NCBI RefSeq assembly: GCF_017939705.1
Contig: NZ_JAGKSQ010000001.1
Coordinates: 310,001-374,000, forward strand
From: Halalkalibacter suaedae
GTDB lineage: Bacteria > Bacillota > Bacilli > Bacillales > Bacillaceae_D
Length of the DNA stretch: 64,000 nucleotides
Reading direction: 5' to 3'
Below, one piece after another: positions 27,529-36,052 of the stretch. Both the position numbers and the translations under genes were made by a program. The stretch's first letter is position 1, and each line of letters begins with the position of its first letter. The notes below the pieces were generated by a model. The model saw only the letters and a program-made list of their open reading frames with translations, searched no databases and was not told where the DNA came from.

Positions 27529-27846
27529 ATGATGAAGGTGAATGCGAAACGTTTATTAATTGGAATTGGAATTGGTGTTTCAATTGGACTTCTTCTTAGA
27601 CCTTCAATTGAGCAAAAGAAGCTTACACCTGAAAAGGCGCTTAAGCTGGTTAAAAAAACTGTATCTCAAACCCATACAATTACCGGTTCATGGATCCATA
27701 TGATTCCTGAACAGGTAACTCGACAAAACACTACATATGAAGTGTACCGTGGTGGTATCTCGACAAAGGAAGCCAATGACACGAAGCAATATGAATTTCT
27801 CGTAGACCGCACTACAGGGACTTTGTTAGACCTAATTGCCTCATAA
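27529..27846 (+). CDS. ytzB: YtzB-like PepSY-domain protein
   Basis: About 105 residues: a short N-terminal membrane anchor ([20 protein letters not shown]) followed by a small PepSY-like domain ([16 protein letters not shown], then [15 protein letters not shown]). PepSY modules are often peptidase inhibitors or structural domains near the membrane; the target is unknown. AGAGGA lies nine bases before the ATG at 27529; a second ATG and a GTG follow closely, so the exact start is uncertain. Gene order ytoP-ytzB-trmB matches B. subtilis. Confidence 0.85.
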   Translation: MMKVNAKRLLIGIGIGVSIGLLLRPSIEQKKLTPEKALKLVKKTVSQTHTITGSWIHMIPEQVTRQNTTYEVYRGGISTKEANDTKQYEFLVDRTTGTLLDLIAS

Positions 27847-27853
27847 CAAAAAA

Positions 27854-27886
27854 GAGTTAACGCAAAAAAAGCACCAGCGTTAACTC
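27854..27886. terminator. Bidirectional terminator between ytzB and trmB
   Basis: A perfect 10-bp stem GAGTTAACGC/GCGTTAACTC flanked by A-rich and T-rich sequence between convergent genes. Confidence 0.85.
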
Positions 27887-27894
27887 CTTTGTTA

Positions 27895-28536
27895 TCACAA
27901 GGTAAACCTTGCCTCACATCTATAGATCCTCATGCCTTTATTAGAAAACCTCTCTTCATATTCAGTCATGATGTTTCCTTCAATTTCGCTCTTGTGTAAA
28001 TCAAGACTAACTTCGTGCAAAGACAAGCCATTTTGTGAAAAGCTCTCCAATGAATATTCAAACAATCCTTGATTGTCTGTCTTCAAATGAATATCTCCAT
28101 CTGGTTTTAGAACTTGTTGATATAGACTCAGGAAATTCTTATACGTTAATCTTCGCTTTTCATGTCTACTCTTCGGCCAAGGATCAGTGAAGTTAATGTA
28201 CACACGATCAATTTCTCCCTCTGCAAAAAAATCAGTTAATTCGATAACATCTTGATTTAGAAGTCGAACGTTCGATCGATCACTTTCTTTTAATCGTTCA
28301 AGAGCCGTTAAAATCACTGAATCATATTTTTCAATTCCAATAAAATTAATATTCGGATGTAATTCAGACATCCCTGTTAAAAATTGTCCTTTTCCTGTTC
28401 CAACCTCAACATGGATAGGATGATTATTATTAAATAACTCAGCCCATTTCCCTTTTTGAGATGCCGGATCTGAAATAACAAACATAGGATTTTTGTCCAG
28501 CTCTTCTTTTGCCCACGGTTTATTGCGTAAACGCAA
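27895..28536 (-). CDS. trmB: tRNA (guanine-N7-)-methyltransferase
   Basis: Methylates G46 of tRNA using S-adenosylmethionine. The class I methyltransferase motif VEVGTGKGQFL (about residues 43-53), FIGIEKYDSV, and the TrmB signature FTDPWPKSRHEKRRL are all present. I start at the TTG at 28536: AAAGGAGTGAG lies eight bases upstream, and the resulting MRLRNKPWAKEEL matches the beginning of B. subtilis TrmB and its length of 213. The frame extends further upstream without an RBS. Confidence 0.95.
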   Translation of the reverse strand: MRLRNKPWAKEELDKNPMFVISDPASQKGKWAELFNNNHPIHVEVGTGKGQFLTGMSELHPNINFIGIEKYDSVILTALERLKESDRSNVRLLNQDVIELTDFFAEGEIDRVYINFTDPWPKSRHEKRRLTYKNFLSLYQQVLKPDGDIHLKTDNQGLFEYSLESFSQNGLSLHEVSLDLHKSEIEGNIMTEYEERFSNKGMRIYRCEARFTL

Positions 28537-28648
28537 CTGACTCACTCCTTTTATCATGCATATCAATATTTCCAACGTAAGAATAGTGTGTTACAAGCAT
28601 GGGTATTCTACAACTAAGGTTTAAACCCTAGCAAAGGAGAACACAAAT

Positions 28649-28900
28649 ATGCCGATTACTACTGAGGATAAACTACATTTGCTTGCAGACCTACTTCGAA
28701 ATCAAGCTTCAGAGCAGTATATGACAACAGATGAAGCTGAGCAGATACAGCGGCTCATATCAACTCTTTCAACAGAACCAAATTTGCAGCCTATATTAAA
28801 GGAAACGCTATCTGCAATTGAAGAAAAACACCAATTAAATCATCAGCCATTTGCTGAAAATGATGTCGTTCAATGGATTAATGTCCTTAATGTCGAATAA
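28649..28900 (+). CDS. ytzH: YtzH-like small protein
   Basis: An 83-residue, mostly helical, soluble protein without recognised catalytic residues; the TTDEAEQIQRLIS and ENDVVQWINVLN segments match the YtzH family as I recall it. AAAGGAG lies upstream of the ATG at a normal distance. It is divergent from trmB and convergent with ytmP, the neighbours it has in B. subtilis, which is the main support for the name. Confidence 0.8.
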   Translation: MPITTEDKLHLLADLLRNQASEQYMTTDEAEQIQRLISTLSTEPNLQPILKETLSAIEEKHQLNHQPFAENDVVQWINVLNVE

Positions 28901-28989
28901 TTCGACGGTATTTGAGCAAATTTCCCAGGAAATCCTGTAACGAGTTGATATTACTTTACAAATTTTGATTATAACATACAAGTCAATAA

Positions 28990-29036
28990 AAAAAGGATGT
29001 TTTTCATAAGGGTTACCTTTGAAGAACATCCTTTTT
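28990..29036. terminator. Bidirectional terminator between ytzH and ytmP
   Basis: A 12-bp perfect stem AAAAAGGATGTT/AACATCCTTTTT extended inward by an imperfect TTTCATAAGG/CCTTTGAAG pairing, between convergent genes. Confidence 0.85.
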
Positions 29037-29038
29037 AG

Positions 29039-29842
29039 TTATTTAGTTAACAGCTTGTGTAAATCATCTGTTAATTGTTCAACTTGCTCTACTTGCCGTC
29101 TTTCGTAATGCCATAGAAGAACAGAAATAGATTGAGATACTACATACCAATGCATCCTTTGCCGCAATGAATCATCCAATTCAATTCCGTATTGCTGTAG
29201 CCACTTTCCCCATTCAGCCTCTGGAATATAAGAGTAAAGGAGTAACCCAAGATCAAGTGCTGGATCAGCCACATTGGCCCCGTCCCAATCAATTAAGTAC
29301 AAATGCTCATCTTCATCATCTAACATCCAATTATTATGATTTATATCACAATGACAGACAACAAATTGCTGATATCGGACATTTTCTAATCGTTCATGTA
29401 AGTAGGTCATACCCTGTTCAATTGTTTCATCTAAAAGATGATACGTCTGAAGTTGAAGTCGAAGGTTCTCAACAATAATATAAGGAGTTAAAGGCTCATT
29501 TCCAATTCGTTTAAACATATCTAAAAGCTCACTAGAATTATGGATTTTTGCTAGTAATGCAGCAACTCGATTTCCTTTCATTTCGTTCGCCTTCAACTCA
29601 CGTCCTTTTAACCAACGCTGTGCTGTAACAACATCCCCATTTTCTAGCCTTCTAGTCCAAAGTAACTTAGGTACAATTCCTTCGGCCGAAAGAACAGCTA
29701 AAAACGGAGAAGAGTTCCGCTTCAAGAAAACCGTCTGATCACCTTGATGAGCGATATATGCTTCTCCAGTTGCCCCTCCAGCTGGTAATACCCTCCAGCC
29801 ATCACCTAATAGTTGTTCCACCCGATTCACCCTCAATTTCAT
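29039..29842 (-). CDS. ytmP: YtmP, aminoglycoside/choline kinase-like phosphotransferase
   Basis: 267 residues of the APH/thiamine kinase-like fold. The Brenner-type catalytic loop CHCDINHNNWML (about residues 163-174) and the metal-binding LIDWDGANVADPALDLG (about 183-199) are intact, so it should be an active small-molecule kinase. B. subtilis YtmP is annotated thiamine kinase-like; the substrate is not evident. Start chosen at ATG 29842 (a TTG precedes it); the RBS is weak. It is next to amyX as in B. subtilis. Confidence 0.88.
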   Translation of the reverse strand: MKLRVNRVEQLLGDGWRVLPAGGATGEAYIAHQGDQTVFLKRNSSPFLAVLSAEGIVPKLLWTRRLENGDVVTAQRWLKGRELKANEMKGNRVAALLAKIHNSSELLDMFKRIGNEPLTPYIIVENLRLQLQTYHLLDETIEQGMTYLHERLENVRYQQFVVCHCDINHNNWMLDDEDEHLYLIDWDGANVADPALDLGLLLYSYIPEAEWGKWLQQYGIELDDSLRQRMHWYVVSQSISVLLWHYERRQVEQVEQLTDDLHKLLTK

Positions 29843-29880
29843 CAACTGTCATCTTAACTTTCCCAATTTATAAGAAAAAA

Positions 29881-29893
29881 GCGGCTTTGCCGC
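29881..29893 (-). terminator. Terminator after amyX
   Basis: A compact GCGGC-AAA-GCCGC hairpin followed by TTTTTTC on the minus strand, about 90 bases beyond the amyX stop. Confidence 0.8.
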
Positions 29894-29984
29894 CTTTCCT
29901 AGAGTCAAATAGTTCTACTCTCTTGGATAGCATACGATTTATTTTTGTAAAAAGCTAAGCAGAATTGCATTCATTATGCACTGC

Positions 29985-32096
29985 TCACTGTTCATTTACA
30001 CATACGAATGTTGAGATAGGATCTACTAAAACATAGTCTATGCCCAATCTATATAATGGTATCAGAGAAGCATGTGTACCGTCAACGACAACTTGCCAAT
30101 TACCTTTGAATGGAAGAGCAATTTTCTGCTCTTTATTCGTTGCATTAAAAATAACCAATAAAATTTGATCTTTGTCCTTTAAAGTAAAAGAGAAACAACC
30201 CTGTATACTTTCATGGATTGAAAATGCTTCTTCTACCTCTTTAAATGTCTCTAAATGAAAAACGGGATAATCATCCCTAAATAAGATCAAGTCCCTTATA
30301 TATGTGACATACTTATCATTTTTCACTCGTTCATCCCAATTTAAAGCATTAATCCAGTCTGGAGAATTATAGCTATTTTCAACTCCATATTTCGTTCTAA
30401 ACCATTCTTGTCCCGCTTGTAAAAAAGGAGTTCCTTGTGACAGCAGTACAATCGTTGTTGCTAAACGATGCCGTTTTTCTAATATTAGCCTAGACTCATT
30501 CGGATGTAGAAGTTTTAACTTATCCCAAAGAGTATGATTATCATGGGATTCAACATAATTAATTGCTTGGCTCGGATATTTAACTAAAGAAGGACTTCCT
30601 TTCAAGCCATTGATGAAAGCTTCACTAGCTACTATACTTCCGCTAATGAAACCAGCATTTGATTCTTCAAAGGTATCTCCTTTTATTGAATCACGAAACT
30701 GATCTTGAAAAAAAGAAATGTCCGGGAGCAAATGAGCTTGCTCAATAGACGCCAAACCAGTAGGCTCATGTGCTGTCGGGAGTACCCAACCTTCTCCGAG
30801 AATAAGGACATCCGGCTGAATGGAAGTTGCTAGTTGTTTTATTTCATGCATTGTATCAACATCCAAAATGCCCATTAGATCAAAACGGAAACCATCCACG
30901 CTAAAGACTTTTAGCCAATGTTCAACGGCATCAACAATTAATTTTCTAGCCATTTTACGTTCTGAAGCATAATCATTTCCTACCCCAGTGCCGTCACTTA
31001 CATCGCCATTACTTTCATAACGAAAATAATAACCAGGAACAAGCTTCTCGAGTGCCGATTCCTCGCGAATGTATAAATGATTGAATACAACATCAACTAT
31101 CACTTTTAGCTGATTTGAATGAAAAGTCTGGATCAATTTTTTTAATTCATTTACACGAGTAAATGGTTCATAAGGATCTGTTGAATAGCTACCTTCGACT
31201 GCAAAAAAATGAGTTGTATCATATCCCCAATTATAAGTTGCACGCCAATCGCTCTCATCAACACTTCCATAATCCTGGACTGGTAACAGTTCAACATGTG
31301 TAACCCCTAAATGTTTAATATAATCTAATCCTGTTTCAAAATGTTGAATCGTTCTAGTCTTTTCTTCGGCTAATCCAATATATTTCCCCTTTTCTTTCGT
31401 TCCACTATTGGGGCCAATTGTAAAATCTCTAATATGTAATTCATAGATGATTGGCGGTTTCTTATCGAAAATGGAAACACCATCAACATCTTGTTCCTCT
31501 ATTATGTCTAGATAAGCCCGTTCGCCATTGATTGAAAGCATCTTGGCATATGGGTCAACAGCTAGATTCCATGAGTGATTGACTTCTACATTGTATAAAT
31601 AAAAGCCCCCAAGTCTGTTTTGATCCAAGGATGCTTTCCAAATTCCATTCTCTGTACGGCTACATGAAAATCTCTCAAATCGATCAGTATGCCAATTATC
31701 ATATAATAAAATCTCTACATTTGTTGCTGTGGGTGCCCACACTTGTAACATCAGCTTGTCTTCGAATCTACTTAATCCAAGATCTGTACCATTATAAAAA
31801 AACTGATTGTCAAACTCGATTGTTCGAACAACATCTGTAATCATCAAGGGGATCTTTTGTTGCCCACATCCAACGTAGCATTGTTCACCAAATGGAAAGA
31901 GGAATGGAAAAGATAATTCGAGCATATTAGAATCTCTCTTCTCGATGTTCAATGGGTATGTCATTGAACCAACAAATAAGGTCCATCCTTGTTCCTTCCC
32001 AACCGTCCCTTGAAAGAACAAATGGATCTGATTTATCTTCACTAGTTCAGCCTTTGTCATTATCCAATTGACAAATGCCTCTTGTTTTTGCTTCAA
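29985..32096 (-). CDS. amyX: Type I pullulanase
   Basis: Intracellular GH13 debranching enzyme cleaving alpha-1,6 links in pullulan and glycogen-like glucans. 703 residues without a signal peptide, near B. subtilis AmyX (718). A CBM48-type N-terminal region (LSRFEDKLMLQVWAPTATNV, about 108-127) precedes the catalytic barrel with YNWGYDTTHFFAVEG (the type I pullulanase YNWGYDP variant), VDVVFNHLY, nucleophile region GFRFDLMGILD, acid ILGEGW, and YVESHDNHTLWDKL. It is monocistronic, divergent from purU. Confidence 0.96.
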   Translation of the reverse strand: MKQKQEAFVNWIMTKAELVKINQIHLFFQGTVGKEQGWTLFVGSMTYPLNIEKRDSNMLELSFPFLFPFGEQCYVGCGQQKIPLMITDVVRTIEFDNQFFYNGTDLGLSRFEDKLMLQVWAPTATNVEILLYDNWHTDRFERFSCSRTENGIWKASLDQNRLGGFYLYNVEVNHSWNLAVDPYAKMLSINGERAYLDIIEEQDVDGVSIFDKKPPIIYELHIRDFTIGPNSGTKEKGKYIGLAEEKTRTIQHFETGLDYIKHLGVTHVELLPVQDYGSVDESDWRATYNWGYDTTHFFAVEGSYSTDPYEPFTRVNELKKLIQTFHSNQLKVIVDVVFNHLYIREESALEKLVPGYYFRYESNGDVSDGTGVGNDYASERKMARKLIVDAVEHWLKVFSVDGFRFDLMGILDVDTMHEIKQLATSIQPDVLILGEGWVLPTAHEPTGLASIEQAHLLPDISFFQDQFRDSIKGDTFEESNAGFISGSIVASEAFINGLKGSPSLVKYPSQAINYVESHDNHTLWDKLKLLHPNESRLILEKRHRLATTIVLLSQGTPFLQAGQEWFRTKYGVENSYNSPDWINALNWDERVKNDKYVTYIRDLILFRDDYPVFHLETFKEVEEAFSIHESIQGCFSFTLKDKDQILLVIFNATNKEQKIALPFKGNWQVVVDGTHASLIPLYRLGIDYVLVDPISTFVCVNEQ

Positions 32097-32131
32097 TGAA
32101 CAAAACCCCCTTTTTAATCTCTACTACTAAA

Positions 32132-32161
32132 ACGTATGATACGTCGATATCATGCATGATA
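32132..32161. promoter_or_regulatory. Two adjacent palindromes in the purU upstream region
   Basis: ACGTATGATACGT (32132-32144, perfect arms around a central G) and TATCATGCATGATA (32148-32161, a perfect 14-bp palindrome) sit immediately before the purU RBS, GGAGG at 32166. A repressor operator is an inference. Confidence 0.4.
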
Positions 32162-32176
32162 ACTCGGAGGAATTAA

Positions 32177-33046
32177 ATGTCAGATTACAAACAAACGAAC
32201 GAAGTACGACTACTTATCTCTTGTCTTGATAAGCCAGGGATTGTCTCCTCGGTTTCAACCTTTCTGTTAGAACATCAAGCCAATATTATTCAATCAGACC
32301 AATACACAACCGACCCTTCAGGTGGGATGTTTTTTATGAGAATTGAATTTGATCTATATGGCCAGGACCAGACATTTGAACAGGTTCGCGGGGCATTTGA
32401 GGAAATTGCTCAAACCTTTGAAATGGATTGGAGAATGGAGCTCGCCTCTAGGCAAAAAAAAATGGCAATCTTTGTTTCGAAAGAGGATCACTGTTTACTT
32501 GAGTTATTATGGAAATGGCGAGCAGCTGAATTACAGGTTGATATCCCATTAGTCATTAGTAATCACGAAGATTTACGTAGTGAAGTCGAGGGTTACGGTA
32601 TTCCCTTTTATCATATTCCTGTTACCAAGGCGACAAAGGCAGCAGCTGAACAGCAAGCAATTGATCTCATTAAGAAACATCAAATTGACTTCATCGTCCT
32701 TGCACGTTACATGCAAATTCTCTCTCCTACTTTCGTACAAGCATTTCCGAAGCAGATTATTAATATCCACCACTCATTTTTACCAGCATTTATTGGAGCC
32801 AATCCATATGCTAAGGCTTTTGAACGAGGTGTCAAATTAATTGGAGCAACAGCCCATTATGTAACAGATGACCTTGACGAAGGACCAATCATCGAACAAG
32901 ATGTTCTACGTGTGAATCATAGATACACGACTGAACAATTAAGAGTCGCTGGAAGACAGGTAGAAAGAATTGCACTGTCTCGTGCGGTATCTTGGCATAA
33001 TAATGATCAAATTATTGTCCATGGCAACAAAACAGTTGTCTTCTAA
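32177..33046 (+). CDS. purU: Formyltetrahydrofolate deformylase
   Basis: Hydrolyses 10-formyl-THF to formate and THF, balancing one-carbon units. Residues about 8-85 form an ACT-type regulatory domain (LLISCLDKPGIVSSVSTFLL). Residues about 95-289 are the formyltransferase-fold domain with IINIHHSFLPAFIGANPYA (catalytic Asn/His) and GATAHYVTDDLDEGPII (catalytic Asp). The 289-residue length and the HHSFLPAF signature separate PurU from PurN. A GGAGG RBS precedes the ATG. The gene is not at this locus in B. subtilis as I recall, so it is a local difference. Confidence 0.95.
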   Translation: MSDYKQTNEVRLLISCLDKPGIVSSVSTFLLEHQANIIQSDQYTTDPSGGMFFMRIEFDLYGQDQTFEQVRGAFEEIAQTFEMDWRMELASRQKKMAIFVSKEDHCLLELLWKWRAAELQVDIPLVISNHEDLRSEVEGYGIPFYHIPVTKATKAAAEQQAIDLIKKHQIDFIVLARYMQILSPTFVQAFPKQIINIHHSFLPAFIGANPYAKAFERGVKLIGATAHYVTDDLDEGPIIEQDVLRVNHRYTTEQLRVAGRQVERIALSRAVSWHNNDQIIVHGNKTVVF

Positions 33047-33054
33047 AAAAAGTT

Positions 33055-33084
33055 CGAGGGTACTGAACAAATTCAGTGCCCTCG
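33055..33084. terminator. Bidirectional terminator after purU
   Basis: A 13-bp stem with one G-T pair (33055-33067 with 33072-33084) between convergent genes. Confidence 0.85.
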
Positions 33085-33086
33085 CT

Positions 33087-33377
33087 TCAATTTAACTTCT
33101 CCAATTCTTGATTTATATAATGGAACTCATTTAATGTCATCTCTTGCTCAAGAAAAATAAGCTGTGCTCCCTCTCTAGGCTCCGGAAGCTGTTGTTCCCC
33201 GTATTTCCTTAGCCAATAGTGTAAGGCCAATGGTAGGCTTTCCCGAGCCTCTTTGAATGTATCTCCATATGAAACACAACCGTCAAGATCAATAAGTTCA
33301 ATCATTAATTCCATTTGACCATTCCATTTGTAAACTTTACGTACAATCCAATGAAAATCACTAGCTGTATAAAACAC
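33087..33377 (-). CDS. HicB-like antitoxin-fold protein (no partner)
   Basis: 96 residues. The N-terminal half resembles the partial RNase H-like HicB fold: a beta region ending IELIDLDGCVSYGDTFKEAR, the DLxGCxxxGxTxxEA pattern of HicB antitoxins, then LPLALHYWLRKYGEQQLPEP, matching the HicB helix and following proline-rich turn. No HicA toxin gene (about 60-80 residues) is adjacent, so it is an orphan. The start is GTG with AAAGGGG upstream. It lies 17 bases after ytlQ, with which it may be cotranscribed. Confidence 0.7.
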   Translation of the reverse strand: MFYTASDFHWIVRKVYKWNGQMELMIELIDLDGCVSYGDTFKEARESLPLALHYWLRKYGEQQLPEPREGAQLIFLEQEMTLNEFHYINQELEKLN

Positions 33378-33394
33378 ATCTTTCCCCTTTCAAT

Positions 33395-34297
33395 CTATTG
33401 ATTATCTCTTTCTTCTTCTTCTTTTTCTTCTGGCACTTCAGGTTTAGTACTATTTAGTAAGAGTAATGCACTTATTCGCATTTGCTGACTTTTAATTGGT
33501 GAAGGATTTTTCTTTAATGCCTCAAGCCACTCTGCAAATTTTCTACGATCAATAAATTCAGCCTTAACCCCTTGCATTTTATTGTCAATTATACTTTCAC
33601 GGTTTAAGACAACCTGTCTTACAGGAAAGGATAATTCGGCTGTATCAAGTAATGTCTTAATCACACCAGTCATCCGTGTTAATGATAGGAGTGGACTTAT
33701 TCTTCTTTTTCTTGATTCATTTATATATTCTGTCCAAAATTTACCTGACCCAGCTTCAAATACACTGTGCTCCTGTCCTTCTAATATTGATATACAGATA
33801 ATTTCGGTTGGACCTACTAAAAGAATTTCAAGATCGATCGGAGCCTTTTTCAAATAAAACACAGGCTTGTACATCAAAAAATAATTATCAGGTATGGTTT
33901 GTGCAAAAAAACGGAGCCACTTATCATCAACATAAGTAGCATCATCACTCGCATTTTCAAATGAGGAAGAGCTAGCCCATTTGATTTGCATTTTAAATAA
34001 ATCATCCATATATTTATCTTTAAGCTGATCAAGAGTGATGTTGAGCACCTTCGAATCATCAATCTTTTGATGGTGCGACCAGCTCTTAAATCGCTTTAAT
34101 GCTAGTTTGATTAGATCTTTCTTTGGAGCAACTTCATTTATCTCGTCTTCGTCCAAACGAGCATATTCAGATTGCTCCCACTCCGATTTCAAATAGAACC
34201 ATCTTTCTTTTTTCATCCTTGTGTACTGACTAGGATATCGATGAAGATCTAACTGGTAACGAGAATTATAATCTTCAAGTTTGATTAAGTGAGCCAC
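33395..34297 (-). CDS. ytlQ: YtlQ-like protein, possible NERD/restriction-fold domain
   Basis: About 300 residues. Gene order (amyX side, then ytlQ, thpR/ytlP, ytkP) suggests B. subtilis YtlQ. The middle part, LEILLVGPTEIICISILEG followed by a conserved aromatic/acidic stretch, resembles the core strand of NERD or PD-(D/E)XK-like domains; this is my inference. The C-terminus is an acidic tail rich in Glu. I start at GTG 34297 because GGAGG is seven bases upstream and the ATG at 34330 overlaps a -10 element (TATACT at 34337-34332 on the minus strand). Confidence 0.65.
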   Translation of the reverse strand: MAHLIKLEDYNSRYQLDLHRYPSQYTRMKKERWFYLKSEWEQSEYARLDEDEINEVAPKKDLIKLALKRFKSWSHHQKIDDSKVLNITLDQLKDKYMDDLFKMQIKWASSSSFENASDDATYVDDKWLRFFAQTIPDNYFLMYKPVFYLKKAPIDLEILLVGPTEIICISILEGQEHSVFEAGSGKFWTEYINESRKRRISPLLSLTRMTGVIKTLLDTAELSFPVRQVVLNRESIIDNKMQGVKAEFIDRRKFAEWLEALKKNPSPIKSQQMRISALLLLNSTKPEVPEEKEEEERDNQ

Positions 34298-34331
34298 GCT
34301 CGTACCTCCAGCCTTTATGTGTGTTGTCATT

Positions 34332-34361
34332 AGTATAATAGATGAATAAGAACTGGGGCAA
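34332..34361 (-). promoter_or_regulatory. Promoter of ytlQ
   Basis: On the minus strand TTGCCC (34361-34356), an 18-bp spacer and TATACT (34337-34332), 35 bases before the GTG start. Confidence 0.5.
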
Positions 34362-34384
34362 TGCTTGAAACAATAATGCAGATT

Positions 34385-34936
34385 TTATTTGAGCTCAAAC
34401 GTTTCAACCCGGTGGTATTTTGGCTCATTTGTTAAAACACTCTTGTACAGCACAATTTCATTAACGACCCACTTTGAGCTGATATCAGAGCATAGCTCCT
34501 CCAACTGGAAGCGATCAGCTCCGGTCCATTGTCTAGCTAATGTAATATGTGGTGAGAAAGCTTTCCGATCTAGTTGAAACCCAACGGATTGACATAATTG
34601 GTATAATTGTTCCCTATACCGATATAAAATCGGTTGTTCCTGCACCCCTAACCAGAAAATTCTCGGCTTATTTTCTTGACCGAATAAACCAAACTCAGAA
34701 AGTGCTAGAGAGAAAGGGATCCAGCTTCGTATTAATTCTTTTCCTTGTTTTATAATCGTTTCTAGCTGTTCCTTTGAACAGGCACCTAAAAAAGCAAGCG
34801 TGATGTGATAGTCCTCTTGATGCACCCAGCGTTTAAAGGATAAAGTTTCCCGTTGCTGGTCCTTCATCAGATGCTCTTTGATTTCTTGCTTCAAGATCTC
34901 TGGTAATGGTACGGCGATAAAATAATGTGATTGCAT
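34385..34936 (-). CDS. thpR: RNA 2',3'-cyclic phosphodiesterase
   Basis: A 2H phosphoesterase (YtlP of B. subtilis) that opens 2',3'-cyclic phosphates on RNA ends. Both catalytic HxTx motifs are visible: HITLAFLG (about residue 42) and HITLARQ (about 130). At 183 residues from the ATG at 34936, which has AAGGAGG ten bases upstream, it equals the family size; the frame extends 14 codons further with no RBS. It is divergent from ytkP. Confidence 0.92.
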   Translation of the reverse strand: MQSHYFIAVPLPEILKQEIKEHLMKDQQRETLSFKRWVHQEDYHITLAFLGACSKEQLETIIKQGKELIRSWIPFSLALSEFGLFGQENKPRIFWLGVQEQPILYRYREQLYQLCQSVGFQLDRKAFSPHITLARQWTGADRFQLEELCSDISSKWVVNEIVLYKSVLTNEPKYHRVETFELK

Positions 34937-35045
34937 TCTTGGTCTGCCTCCTTGCGCTATTATTCTATGCTTGCCCACTTTCCAGAAAGTTAGAACAGCT
35001 ATGATAAACTAAATAAAAAGTTCCAAATAAAAAGGAAGTGTCATA

Positions 35046-35981
35046 ATGAAAGTTGTAAATAATATCTCAGACCTCATTGGTCAAACTCCCCTTTTAAAAT
35101 TAAATCGGATCAGTGACCCAACCGGAGCAGCAGTCTATCTAAAAATGGAAATGATGAATCCAAGTGGAAGTGTAAAGGATCGGGCTGCATTTCAAATGAT
35201 TGTCCAAGCTGAAAATGATGGTCTGCTATCACCTGGGGCGACAATCATTGAACCAACCAGCGGCAATACAGGAATCGGAATTGCCATGAACGCTGCTGCT
35301 CGGGGATACAAATCAATCTTAGTCATGCCTGATACGATGTCAAAAGAGAGAATCAATCTCCTCAAGGCATACGGAGCTAAGGTTGTGTTGACAAAAGGAG
35401 ATCTAAAAATGCCTGGAGCAATTGAAAAAGCACATGAGCTAGCTCGGACGATCCCTAATAGCTATATACCAATGCAATTTGAAAACCCTGCAAATCCAAA
35501 TGCACATCGATACACAACAGCCTATGAAATTGAACAAGCCCTTAACTCTATTAGTAAATCTCTTTCAGCTTTTGTAGCAGCCTCAGGAACAGGGGGAACC
35601 ATCACCGGTACAGGTGAAGAATTGATAAAGAGATATCCAGAAGCATCAATCCATGTCGTCGAACCAGCAGGCTCTCCCGTTCTGTCTGGCGGAAAGCCCG
35701 GACCACATAAATTAGTTGGAACAAGTCCTGGTTTCATTCCACCTATTTTAAATACAAATGTTTATAATATGATTCATAAGGTAGAAGATGATGACGCCTA
35801 TAAGACTACGCTTCGGTTGGCACGTGAGGAAGGAATACTAGTTGGTCCTTCTTCCGGAGCAGCTTGTTTCACTGCCTTAGAAGTCGCTAAGAATCTGAAC
35901 CCAGATGAAGTTGTCATTGCCATTGCTTGTGATACTGGTGAAAGGTATTTATCAACAGACCTATTTGATTCAGAAAAATAA
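35046..35981 (+). CDS. ytkP: Cysteine synthase (O-acetylserine sulfhydrylase family)
   Basis: Fold type II PLP enzyme making cysteine from O-acetylserine and sulfide. The PLP lysine lies in PSGSVKDRAA (about residues 38-47), the substrate loop is EPTSGNTGIG (about 72-81) and the PLP-phosphate loop GTGGTITGTG is near residue 180. The 311 residues match B. subtilis YtkP, a CysK paralogue, so it may be secondary or have a different acceptor. An AAAGGAAG RBS precedes the ATG, and it is monocistronic with a terminator after it. Confidence 0.93.
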   Translation: MKVVNNISDLIGQTPLLKLNRISDPTGAAVYLKMEMMNPSGSVKDRAAFQMIVQAENDGLLSPGATIIEPTSGNTGIGIAMNAAARGYKSILVMPDTMSKERINLLKAYGAKVVLTKGDLKMPGAIEKAHELARTIPNSYIPMQFENPANPNAHRYTTAYEIEQALNSISKSLSAFVAASGTGGTITGTGEELIKRYPEASIHVVEPAGSPVLSGGKPGPHKLVGTSPGFIPPILNTNVYNMIHKVEDDDAYKTTLRLAREEGILVGPSSGAACFTALEVAKNLNPDEVVIAIACDTGERYLSTDLFDSEK

Positions 35982-35992
35982 GCCAAAACGAA

Positions 35993-36044
35993 CGATTAGG
36001 ATGCCTCTCGAGGGTCACTTATCCTCTTTGAGACACCCTAATCG
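35993..36044. terminator. Hairpin between ytkP and pepV
   Basis: Outer 8-bp stem CGATTAGG/CCTAATCG, continued inward with two mismatches to CTC/GAG, between convergent genes. Confidence 0.6.
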
Positions 36045-36052
36045 AATATCTG

